From: Comamonas avium
GTDB lineage: Bacteria; Pseudomonadota; Gammaproteobacteria; Burkholderiales; Burkholderiaceae_C
Length of the DNA stretch: 39,405 nt
NCBI RefSeq assembly: GCF_014836675.1
Contig: NZ_JACSQK010000013.1
Coordinates: 1 to 39,405, forward strand
Reading direction: 5' to 3'
Shown here: one piece after another, positions 25,358 to 33,450 of the stretch
Position numbering within the stretch: the stretch's first letter is position 1
Layout of the letters: every line of letters begins with the position of its first letter
Position numbers and translations under genes: made by a program
Notes under the pieces: model-generated
Told to the model about the DNA's origin: nothing
Database searches by the model: none
What the model saw: the letters and a program-made list of their open reading frames with translations, nothing else

Positions 25358-25783
25358 ATTCTAATTAATGACAGTTAAATCATTTCAGAGTTAATTTATA
25401 TCTAATGATTGAAATAATAAATCCAAATAATATCGGAATTCAAGAATGCAAATTAATAAAATACACACTCAATATCCGAAATTAAATTCATATTCAACGT
25501 CTCATTAGAGGTTATTGCACCCCATCACAAAGGGCTGCTTGCGACCCATTGCGCGCTCGCAAGATCACTAGCCAGCGTCTGCACTCGGCGGGAGCGATCG
25601 CTCGACACTGGGCAATCTAGACGAGGTTTGGCCGCGAGTTTGCATGCCGGTTAGTGGTCGTTGGCGAGGGCCTGCGATCGGTCCAAAGGTGACATTAAGG
25701 AAATCGAGAAGCTGATGTTTGATTCGTACGGTACGCAATGCGCACCGTACCCAATAGTTCTATATGGCTGACTCTGGTGCGGG
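25358..25783. other. Non-coding stretch between cargo genes
   Basis: AT-rich to about 25510, then abruptly GC-richer, like a cargo junction. One hairpin (TACGGTACGC, AAT, GCGCACCGTA) spans 25729-25751, about 30 bases past the OLD gene's stop, but has no T run. No gene seen. Confidence 0.45.
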
Positions 25784-27610
25784 TTACTGGATCATGTCTC
25801 GAATTCTCCGCATCCATCCTACAACCTCACCTTCTGGATCACGGGCATGAATTCGAGCGGCGGTCATCAAAGGGAAGGCACGCTCTGCTAGCCGAATCTT
25901 GGCTGAGCCGTCTTTCATTACACCGTCGTAATTCTGTGCTGCAGAATACGCCTCTGCGAAGCGTTTCGGAGTTGCTTTGTCATCGACAGGATGGTCGGTG
26001 ACTTCCACTATTACGTTGAATGCTTCATTGATCGCATCCGAATGAAGGTAACTCTCAATTTCATGCTTAATGGTCTGAACAGCCCAGGAACCATCTCCGC
26101 GAGCATTTATCGTTGCAACTGAAGCAGCATAGCTAGCGACATCGCCGTCATAGATATGAACTTCTTTTCGGCTAAGTCCGCGCAAGTAGTGCTCATCAAC
26201 CCAATGCTTTAGGTTCCCTCCACCGAGCACGATGAAAGCAACTCGGCCATCGTTTTCGAGGTTCGGCAACGAGTTGTCCTCTGCGTGTAGCGCCTTGCTG
26301 AGGGCTTTAAATGCGCTAACGTCAGTGGGGCCTTCTAAGCATAGCAATACCTTGACGCGACTGTCAGGTGTCACTCCAAGAGTTTCCGCGACAGCACCGA
26401 AGACGTCGACACCAGCTTGGATAACAGGCTTTCCTGTAGCGCTATCCCGAAAAATAAAGCGAATACTGTCATTTGGAAGTTCGGCGGCGAACCCTGGGCT
26501 GTGTGTCGTAAGAACGACCTGACATCCAGCTTCCGAAGCGAGAGATTTGAATGACTCGATCAATATCCGTTGATTATTGGGATGCTGGGCGGTTTCCGGT
26601 TCTTCGATTGCGTAGATGATGCTGCGACGGTTACTGGTCTTCAGACGACGTTCAGCCTCGGCCTTAAAAAAACTAACAAGAACCAGTCGCCGGATACCAC
26701 TACCACGTTTGTTTAGCGGGATGCCGGAATCAGTGTTAAGTCCTATGGAGAACAAGCCAAGCCACTTGGCGGCGGTTGGTGGAGTGAATTCTGGACTCAA
26801 CTCACTGGCTAGTCCAGGGTCAATGGTTTTTAGTGCTTCGTGGGTGTTTTGGGCGATTTCCTCAGCCTTTTCTTGGACACGCTGCTGAATCCTTGCTATA
26901 TCTGCTTGAACTTCGGCTAAGGCAGCAGCCACAGCTACTTTCATTGGGCTTTGCACTTCGTCATCGGAATCCTTACTGCTTCTGTCGCTTTGGAAAAGGG
27001 CGAACATTGGAAGGTAACTTTCGATTTGATCCCAGATTCTCTTTGCGTCTTCCTTTGCTTTACTCACGGGTATGGCGGTTTCCACGAGCTGCAAATTACC
27101 TCCCGCAGCCCAAATTGCCTTGCGCATTCTGGGGTTGCCCTTCAGTGACACATCCAGCTTCAATTCCCTGACCTTTGCCTGCAGGTCTTTTTCTTTGAGT
27201 TCGAGAAGGTTTTGAAAGCCTGGGACAGAGGGGTGGTTGGCAAGCACGAAGATTTCAAGCGAAGGCTTCTTATTGCCACAGTCATAAATCTTTCGGAGCT
27301 TTAGGGTTCCCGTGTCCGTCAACAAGAACTCCTCCGCCAGCGATGTTTCAGCTCCAGCGTCAAGGGTTAGCGAATCAGGGAAATCGGTAAATTCACAGGT
27401 GATTTCGACCTTTTCAATGCCACTGTGTACATGCGCATCGCTTTGTTCAATTGAGACGATACTGTTGTTAAAGAAAATCTCTAAAGCCTCCAAAACCGTT
27501 GACTTACCTATGTCGTTTCGACCGACAAAGGTAGTAAGGTCAGAAAAATCGATATTGATTTCTTCCCTATAACAACGGAAATTTTTAATCGTTACAGTCT
27601 TCAATCGCAT
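25784..27610 (-). CDS. OLD-family nuclease (ABC-type ATPase plus TOPRIM)
   Basis: 608 residues from ATG 27610 (MRLKTVTIKNFRCYREE), with GAGGGTGA upstream; ATG 27670 would add 20 residues. N-terminal SMC/RecF-like ATPase: Walker A GRNDIGKST (30-38), coiled insertion about 185-260, signature-type KRGSGIRRLVLV (301-312), Walker B IIYAIEEPE (331-338), switch TTHSP (368-372). C-terminal TOPRIM: CLEGPTD (424-430) with E426, and HIYDGD (485-490) with D488/D490, then KHEIE (515-519). OLD proteins are DNA nucleases used against phages. No UvrD-like GajB neighbour exists, so it is not a complete Gabija; it is probably a stand-alone (class 1) OLD or works with a flanking membrane protein. Confidence 0.88.
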   Translation of the reverse strand: MRLKTVTIKNFRCYREEINIDFSDLTTFVGRNDIGKSTVLEALEIFFNNSIVSIEQSDAHVHSGIEKVEITCEFTDFPDSLTLDAGAETSLAEEFLLTDTGTLKLRKIYDCGNKKPSLEIFVLANHPSVPGFQNLLELKEKDLQAKVRELKLDVSLKGNPRMRKAIWAAGGNLQLVETAIPVSKAKEDAKRIWDQIESYLPMFALFQSDRSSKDSDDEVQSPMKVAVAAALAEVQADIARIQQRVQEKAEEIAQNTHEALKTIDPGLASELSPEFTPPTAAKWLGLFSIGLNTDSGIPLNKRGSGIRRLVLVSFFKAEAERRLKTSNRRSIIYAIEEPETAQHPNNQRILIESFKSLASEAGCQVVLTTHSPGFAAELPNDSIRFIFRDSATGKPVIQAGVDVFGAVAETLGVTPDSRVKVLLCLEGPTDVSAFKALSKALHAEDNSLPNLENDGRVAFIVLGGGNLKHWVDEHYLRGLSRKEVHIYDGDVASYAASVATINARGDGSWAVQTIKHEIESYLHSDAINEAFNVIVEVTDHPVDDKATPKRFAEAYSAAQNYDGVMKDGSAKIRLAERAFPLMTAARIHARDPEGEVVGWMRRIRDMIQ

Positions 27611-28147
27611 TCGTCTCACCCTCATGCATGGCAGATAAAAACATTTTTTTACATGTTTATCATCGCACACCCATGAGCCTTGCCAAAGTATGACGGTGCG
27701 TAACGAACGCTACGTATATGCGGTCTCGGCGTTCCTAACTGACGGTCACTACTAACCGGGTGCATGCGCTCCTTTGGCCAACCTCATTACTCCGGTGCTG
27801 TCGCTCAAAGTTCATATCCTTACCGACTGGTTTAGAGCAAGTAGTTCCGAAAGTTGGCGGGCTCGACTCGGCCAGGAGCGGTCCTCCGAGGCATTGCCAC
27901 AAGCTACGGCTTCAGGCTGGTTGCCGCCGTTCACCTCAGAGGTACCAATGACTGCTGCTACCGAAAGCAGTCATTGCCCAAGGACTTTCGAGAAGGTCCG
28001 CTCTACCCCTTAAAGCTGCCAGTGGAATCTGACCATTGCCAAGTGACTGCTTTGGCGTGTGCTGACCTTGTGCTATCGACCCAAAGCAGACACTAACGGA
28101 CTAGGTAAGCCACTGAATCGCCCTGGGTTCCGTGGAGACCCGTTGGT
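27611..28147. other. Non-coding stretch between cargo genes
   Basis: More than 500 bases with only short, composition-type frames. It should contain the OLD promoter (minus strand) at its left end; otherwise nothing recognised. Confidence 0.45.
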
Positions 28148-29572
28148 TTAAGCGAGTTCGCGGTTGTGGTCGGCTGACGCTGACGAACTGCTGCCAGTAG
28201 TTTGCAAGTACCACTGAGCTTGAGTATCTAATTCCACCGAAGTGAGAAACTCTAAGGCAAGATCGCATCGTGCAAAGTGTTTAGTATCTGGGGCATCTTC
28301 TTGATCTGACCGTGCAACTAATTGGGCTGAGCGTTCAGCTTGCCAAGCAATGACAAGTCTTTGCGTTTCTTGTTGCAAGTGTGTGCTGCTGCGTACAGCG
28401 TAGTGGTTGTATAAGGTCTCGAGCTGGTCTGTCTCGGGGTTGATCAGTTGAGGGGCAAAAGTGCTGTTCAAGTCCTCTGGGGTAAGGGCAACGAGGCTAT
28501 AGAGTGAGGCTAGATGCTGCGCCATTGGCGCTGTTTCTATTGCCGCTAGATAAACACTGCTATGGTGCGTATAGGTTCCTCCCAGCAAATGTGCCAAGCA
28601 ACCTAGCCAACCCAAGTGAGCAACAGCACGCTGTTGTGCCAATGGTAATTTCGGGAAAACTTGTTCTGTGTTTTGAAGCAGTTGGTAATAGACCGTTTCT
28701 GCTGCATAGAGCGCAGATCCCAGTACATCAGGGGTGTGGTGCTGTAGATTGCGAAAAGGCGAATGCCCCCAGTAATCGTCTGCTGCATGTAGTGCATCAA
28801 TGACGGGGTGAGTCAGTGGTGCCAGCACTTGGCAATCAATTAATTCTTGCGTGATGTTGCCGAGTTGTTCAAATCCGGTTTGGAGTGGTGCCAGTATTTG
28901 CGTCCAGGTCTCTATTTGCATAGAGGTCGGCTTGGCAAGCCAATCTAGATGGGGAGCCCATGTGCCTTTGTATTGAGCTAAAAAGGCATTGGCTTGCGGC
29001 TTCGGCACGTAGTTTGGATATACAGCGTGCATGTTTTCAACATCGGCGTTATTGAGACATTGCAGGTGCTCAACCATGAGTGGGTGCAGCTCAACATGGG
29101 TGTACTCCACCAATGGCGCGCCATAAAGAAACTCTTTTAGTTGTGGTAGCGCTAAATGCCAATGTATGTGCTCTAAAGTGATTTGTGGAGCAAGTTTTTG
29201 GCGCAACTGATACACAGCGGTATCTAACGTTTGCATCGTGTGCGCCAGATTGCGCTGAGTGCGATTGAGTGCACTGATAGCGGCGACGGCATCGCTTTTA
29301 GCATTTCGATAGCGCTCTGCATAGGTGTACAGCAGGGCACTGTGCGCTAGCTTATAGGCCAGCACCGTCACATAAATAGAGACTAAAGTTCCAGTGATGG
29401 AGGCCGCCACACCGATGGTGCCAGATAGAAAGCCTCCAGGATCGCCAAAACTCTGGGGTGAAATCCATTTGTGGTGTACCGCCAAGAACAGCCCAACAAC
29501 CAAGGCAATGGAAAGTACGCACAGCAGTAATAAAGCGGCTGGGGTGGTAAAGCGGAGCCTTGGTGGTGACAT
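28148..29572 (-). CDS. Membrane protein resembling AbiC-type abortive-infection proteins
   Basis: 474 residues from ATG 29572 (MSPPRLRFTTPAALLLL). Two membrane segments (about 12-35 and 50-78) with HHKWISPQSFGDPGGFLSGTIG between them, like the W..FGD..GG... loop of putative phage abortive-infection membrane proteins. A long helical cytoplasmic domain follows (coiled stretch SDAVAAISALNRTQRNLAHTMQTLDTAVYQLRQKL). The frame stays open upstream to 29779 across a C-rich tract at 29589-29604, so the true start is uncertain. It neighbours an OLD nuclease transcribed the same way, about 540 bases on. The AbiC-like reading is tentative and rests on topology and the loop motif. Confidence 0.55.
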   Translation of the reverse strand: MSPPRLRFTTPAALLLLCVLSIALVVGLFLAVHHKWISPQSFGDPGGFLSGTIGVAASITGTLVSIYVTVLAYKLAHSALLYTYAERYRNAKSDAVAAISALNRTQRNLAHTMQTLDTAVYQLRQKLAPQITLEHIHWHLALPQLKEFLYGAPLVEYTHVELHPLMVEHLQCLNNADVENMHAVYPNYVPKPQANAFLAQYKGTWAPHLDWLAKPTSMQIETWTQILAPLQTGFEQLGNITQELIDCQVLAPLTHPVIDALHAADDYWGHSPFRNLQHHTPDVLGSALYAAETVYYQLLQNTEQVFPKLPLAQQRAVAHLGWLGCLAHLLGGTYTHHSSVYLAAIETAPMAQHLASLYSLVALTPEDLNSTFAPQLINPETDQLETLYNHYAVRSSTHLQQETQRLVIAWQAERSAQLVARSDQEDAPDTKHFARCDLALEFLTSVELDTQAQWYLQTTGSSSSASADHNRELA

Positions 29573-30049
29573 TGAGGTTGGCCGTGTTGGGGGGGGTGGG
29601 GGGGAAATATTTGGGTCTGATATTATCTTTATGCATCGTTGTATTGATCCAGTCAAAAGCTGCACAGGTCCTAAACTTTGATAAAGGACCTGACAGATGT
29701 GAGAGCAAGAAGAAGTTAAACGCTTGACCGCCAAGTGCAAAAGTTCCTTGGTGCTAGAAAAATTCAAGGCAAAAAGCACGATGGCAGGAGCCAGACGGAC
29801 TTATGACCCGCTATTTCGCCCCTCGCATATCAGAACTTTGACAATGGCTTGGTTTTGTGAACCGCTCTTAGGCTGTGCGATAGCACATACATCATCCATG
29901 ACTGCTTTTGGCCGACTACGGCACTTTAAAGCTAACCCAGTTAGCAGCCGTTCGCCAGCGAATTCATTGAGCTGATGCTCGGCCAGTGCATCGACTTCCT
30001 GGCCAATCAAGCGCATTGTGGTACTCCCTCAACTCAATGGGAGACCATC
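29573..30049. other. Region with a C-tract and a possible gene remnant
   Basis: Contains the G8-T-G7 tract (C-rich on the minus strand) and, on the minus strand at 29801-30016, a short frame (RLIGQEVDALAEHQLNEFAGERLLTGLALKCRSRP) that looks protein-like but is not recognised. No complete gene. Confidence 0.4.
29589..29604. repeat. G8-T-G7 homopolymer tract
   Basis: Eight G, one T, seven G. It lies between ATG 29636 (minus strand, reading MHKDNIRPKYFPP) and the frame of the 28148-29572 protein. Gain of one base or loss of two would join that upstream ATG to the membrane-protein frame. Confidence 0.6.
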
Positions 30050-30673
30050 ATGGAATCCGTCGCCAGCGCTATCCATCGCGAGCCGTGGAACAAGGGAAAA
30101 ATCGTGGGCCAAAAGTCCCCGTTCAAGGTCAAAGACATCTGGGCACTGCGTGTGCGACTACAGATGGAGCACCGAATCCGGGAGCTTGCACTTTTCAACC
30201 TGGGTATCGACAGCAAATTGCGGGGCTGTGATCTCGTGGCGTTGAAGGTCAGGGACGTTTGCCACGGTGATCAGATAGCTACACGCGCCATCGTTATGCA
30301 ACACAAAACGCAGCGGCCTGTGCAATTTGAAATTACATCAACGACACGAGATGCCCTGCAGGCATGGATCAAGCATGCCGAGCTGAAATCCGATAGCTTT
30401 TTGTTCCCAAGCAGGATCCACAGATCCCCTCATCTGGGAACACGTCAGTACGCCCGTATCCTAGCCCACTGGGTGGATGAGCTAGGGCTGGAGCGCGCAA
30501 GCTATGGCACCCATTCGATAAGAAGAACCAAGCCCACGCTGATCTATCGACGAACCAAAAACCTGCGTGCCGTTCAGTTGCTGCTTGGGCACGCCAAGCT
30601 GGAGTCGACCGTCCGGTATCTCGGCATAGAGGTTGACGATGCGCTGGAGATTTCCGAGCAAACTGAAATTTGA
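30050..30673 (+). CDS. Small tyrosine recombinase
   Basis: 207 residues from ATG 30050 with GGGAGA upstream; the longer frame from 29975 lacks a signal. It has the catalytic domain only: first Arg in SKLRGCDLVAL, the HxxR box THSIRRTK, LLGHAKLESTVRY with the third His and a Tyr in RYLGIEVDDAL. Short recombinases of this type are common on plasmids and islands and resolve or move cassettes. It is not the island integrase, which sits at 37785. Its target is unknown; the paired sites around the Hachiman operon are candidates. Confidence 0.82.
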   Translation: MESVASAIHREPWNKGKIVGQKSPFKVKDIWALRVRLQMEHRIRELALFNLGIDSKLRGCDLVALKVRDVCHGDQIATRAIVMQHKTQRPVQFEITSTTRDALQAWIKHAELKSDSFLFPSRIHRSPHLGTRQYARILAHWVDELGLERASYGTHSIRRTKPTLIYRRTKNLRAVQLLLGHAKLESTVRYLGIEVDDALEISEQTEI

Positions 30674-30938
30674 AGCAAGCTTACGGTCGTGCTGCCCTTG
30701 TCATGAACCAGACTGCACGACTTGAGCGGCTGCTTTACGGCTAAGGCGCGGAATGACACTCCCGGCCAAGAGCAGTCGGTGTGTGTTGTTGATAACGGAA
30801 GTTAAAGCTCTGAACCATCCGAAATGCAGATACAGAGGACATAAGGCAGGGATGAGAAGATGAGACGTAAGCCTCAGCTAAACCTTACCCCATCTACAGC
30901 AGCGTTTGCGGTTGAGCAAGTGATTCGGCGTCACTCAG

Positions 30939-32033
30939 CTACGCGCCACGAATGCTCTTGATTAGGTTTGCGAGTTGCTCTGCTCCGTCAAAAGTAGAGG
31001 GGATACCTTCGCTCTCAGGCACGAGACTGCTAAAGACGACTGCCTCGAACTTGGTCAGTACATTTGGGTCATCCTTTTTGATTTTCACAGAGTACTCGGC
31101 GTAGCTCTGAACGAACTGACATAGGGCAATCCGAAGATCCAGCTGCAGCACCTGCGCCTTCACAGATCTGAATTGGGCAAGGACCACGCGAAAGAAATAG
31201 ATGAGGACTACTTCGACGGCTAGGGTAGTTGGGAGCGTATAAAGCAGCAGCCCCCTCTTTGCCTCAAGAGTTTCCATGTGGGTAAATACATAGATCAACT
31301 GTGCGGTAGGTGGAGTAAGCATCAGTAGGGCAAGCGCAATCAAGGACCAGAAAGCTATCCTGCGCTCTGTGATTTTCACTCTTGCCAACTGCCGAAAACC
31401 ATCAACAAGCCCGACAAAGTTATATGAAGAGGTGGCGTCTTTCAGCCCTTGCTTGATTGACTCGAGATGAAGGCTGCGCTGATTGAGTTCGGCGTCCCAA
31501 TCCGACTTGAGCTTCGTTGCTTCCTCGACAGTTCTGGAAAACTTCTGAAACTCGGCTATTGCGGGGTCGTTCAGGAGCTTTTTGGCGACCTGAACAGGCA
31601 TTGAGTATCTTGCGAAGGTAATCTGTTGCCGGTCATTGTCGGTAAATCGTTCAAGATTTTTGTCGACAAACTGACTAATCCGCCGAACCTCAAAGCTTGG
31701 GTCAGCGGGTTGCGTAAACTCGAGTTCACACAGAAATCGAAAAGCAGACGTGAAGGCTGATGCAATCTCGGCAGGTCGTTCCTTAAATGGCATTTCGGGA
31801 AACGCTCGCACTTGGCTCATGAAGCTTTCGCCGATCCACTCGATGTTTGAAGTGCAGTACTCGTCAAATCGAGCGGCGTTTGCAATCATCAACTCGATGA
31901 TCTGGAGCAATGGATTGGCAATTTGATCTGAATTCGACGTAGAGACGACACTTCGAAGTGTTCGAGAGTACAGCCGCAATGCTTCGAGATTTTCGGGCGC
32001 AGCGAAGAACGGTACGCGTGGGGTAGTTTGCAT
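30939..32033 (-). CDS. Two-span membrane protein of unknown function (cargo)
   Basis: 364 residues. A long helical N-terminal domain (about 1-225) contains a coiled region (FSRTVEEATKLKSDWDAELNQRSLHLESIKQGLKD). Two membrane spans follow (IAFWSLIALALLMLTPPTAQLIYVF and LLLYTLPTTLAVEVVLIYFF), then a C-terminal soluble part of about 90 residues. No strong SD is visible. It stands alone between a recombinase and Hachiman, the sort of place where single-gene defence proteins are found, but there is no direct evidence for such a role. Confidence 0.65.
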   Translation of the reverse strand: MQTTPRVPFFAAPENLEALRLYSRTLRSVVSTSNSDQIANPLLQIIELMIANAARFDEYCTSNIEWIGESFMSQVRAFPEMPFKERPAEIASAFTSAFRFLCELEFTQPADPSFEVRRISQFVDKNLERFTDNDRQQITFARYSMPVQVAKKLLNDPAIAEFQKFSRTVEEATKLKSDWDAELNQRSLHLESIKQGLKDATSSYNFVGLVDGFRQLARVKITERRIAFWSLIALALLMLTPPTAQLIYVFTHMETLEAKRGLLLYTLPTTLAVEVVLIYFFRVVLAQFRSVKAQVLQLDLRIALCQFVQSYAEYSVKIKKDDPNVLTKFEAVVFSSLVPESEGIPSTFDGAEQLANLIKSIRGA

Positions 32034-32466
32034 AGCTTCTGATGAGGTTCAAAGTACTGATGTAGCTGCAAAGACACCACCGCACGTGCTGCACACTACA
32101 CGGGGCATGGTCCATCAGCGAATTCGTTACAAATACTATAGCTTGCGCACCCAGCTGTCCGTTACATGGTCTGCAGCTGATTGAATGACCGCTTTGAAAG
32201 CGTGTACTGAAGGACCGCTCCGGGTCGATAACGCCCCTTCATATCAGATGAGAGCGGACCTTGAGCTCCATCTTGGCTGCTTGCCCTCACTGTCAGCTAC
32301 ACACCAGAAACCAGCCAGTGAGGATTAGCTGACGATGTACTCGGGATGACTGCTATCTGGCTGAACCCGGCAGTTCGGGCAGCCAACATGAACCTCCGCA
32401 ATCGCTGCAAAGCGGATATACATCAAGGCGCTCCTATCAAGGCTGTATGATCAGTGGTTGTTCGCC
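32034..32466. other. Non-coding stretch upstream of the Hachiman cassette
   Basis: No gene recognised. Includes a GTCGATAA at 32224-32231 that resembles half of the cassette site but lacks a good right arm. Confidence 0.4.
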
Positions 32467-32497
32467 AAGTAGCGATAAGCCACAGTTGTCGATAGTT
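32467..32497. repeat. Left copy of a recombinase-core-like site flanking Hachiman
   Basis: CGATAA (32473-32478), seven-base spacer, TTGTCGATAGT (32486-32496). The arms are inverted (CGATAA against TTGTCG) and the symmetry extends outward (AAGTAG against ATAGTT). The right copy at 36787-36817 has the same arms and spacer length with a different spacer sequence. Confidence 0.6.
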
Positions 32498-32640
32498 GGC
32501 GCGTTGCAGTTGATTGCAGTGAATTTCGGGTCAGGCGTGGTCCTACTAGGTCCGAAAGGGTCGACGTTGCTGGCTCCTTCCGAACGAGCACCAAAGTCGT
32601 CGTACGATGAGCCGAAAACAAGCGTCTGGGAGGATGCACA

Positions 32641-33450
32641 GTGCCAGCTCCGGCATATCTGCAGTATTTGAAGCAGCACGAGTCGCTGACGTTGAATTCC
32701 GGCGAGGCTTGTGAGGTTTGGGAGCTCGATGTTCCAGCCGATGAGGACTGCCTGAAGGACTGGGCTTGGCGGTTCCGGCAAACGTACTGCCTCGACAGCG
32801 ACATAGACATCCTCCGTGACGGTACGGGTAAAACTCGCGCCGAGTACCTCATCAACCTCGTCTTCCCGGACAAGAGCATCGCGCCAGGCCCAGGTGTTCG
32901 CTCCGGAGATTTTGCGGAGCTGCTGATCTCAGACTTCGTCGAGTTCATGCTTGGCTATTGGGTGCCGCGCACCAAGTACGCCGAGAAGAGCGTTCGCAAC
33001 GAGTCAGTCAAGGGAGTCGACATCGTTGGCTTCCGGTGGAACTCTCATGGGCACCAACCGACCGACGAAATGCTGACCTTCGAGGTCAAGGCTCAGCTCA
33101 GCGGAGGCAAATACACGGACCGCCTCCAAGTGGCTGTCGACGATTCGGGCAAGGACTATCTACGTGCCGGTGAAACGCTGGCTGCGATGAAGCGTCGGAT
33201 GCACTTGGCAGGTCAGCACGAGCAGCTCTTGGTCGTTCAGAGATTTCAGAACGTCGCCGACCGACCATACCGTCTGCTCTCAGGCGCGGCCGCAGTTCTA
33301 TCTGACGACTCGTTTGACGCTGACTCTCTCAAAGGAACAAGCATCGCTGCCCACAATAATGGTGGAAGTCTCAGGCTCATCGCAGTGAGAGGTAGCAAGC
33401 TCATGCTGTTGGCACACAACCTCTACCAGCGAGCCGCAGATGAGGCCTGA
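32641..33450 (+). CDS. hamA: Hachiman defence protein HamA (DUF1837 nuclease)
   Basis: 269 residues from a GTG start seven bases after GGGAGG; an ATG in between is out of frame. The DUF1837 core is clear: RSGDFAELLISDFVEFMLGYWVPRTKYAEKSVRNESVKGVDIVGFRW (87-133) and DEMLTFEVKAQLSGG (142-156), with E93, D127 and E148-x-K150 forming the PD-(D/E)xK-type active site. In Hachiman, HamA is held inactive by the HamB helicase and cuts DNA once HamB senses damaged or aberrant DNA during phage infection. The stop overlaps hamB by 11 bases, so the two are coupled. AbpAB is a related system, but size and motif order fit HamA. Confidence 0.86.
   Translation: MPAPAYLQYLKQHESLTLNSGEACEVWELDVPADEDCLKDWAWRFRQTYCLDSDIDILRDGTGKTRAEYLINLVFPDKSIAPGPGVRSGDFAELLISDFVEFMLGYWVPRTKYAEKSVRNESVKGVDIVGFRWNSHGHQPTDEMLTFEVKAQLSGGKYTDRLQVAVDDSGKDYLRAGETLAAMKRRMHLAGQHEQLLVVQRFQNVADRPYRLLSGAAAVLSDDSFDADSLKGTSIAAHNNGGSLRLIAVRGSKLMLLAHNLYQRAADEA

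Noticed and set aside
25729..25751. Hairpin past the OLD gene as a terminator
   Set aside because: The stem is good but there is no T run on either strand.
25784..27610. Gabija system
   Set aside because: The OLD nuclease resembles GajA, but no UvrD-like helicase (GajB) is found nearby.
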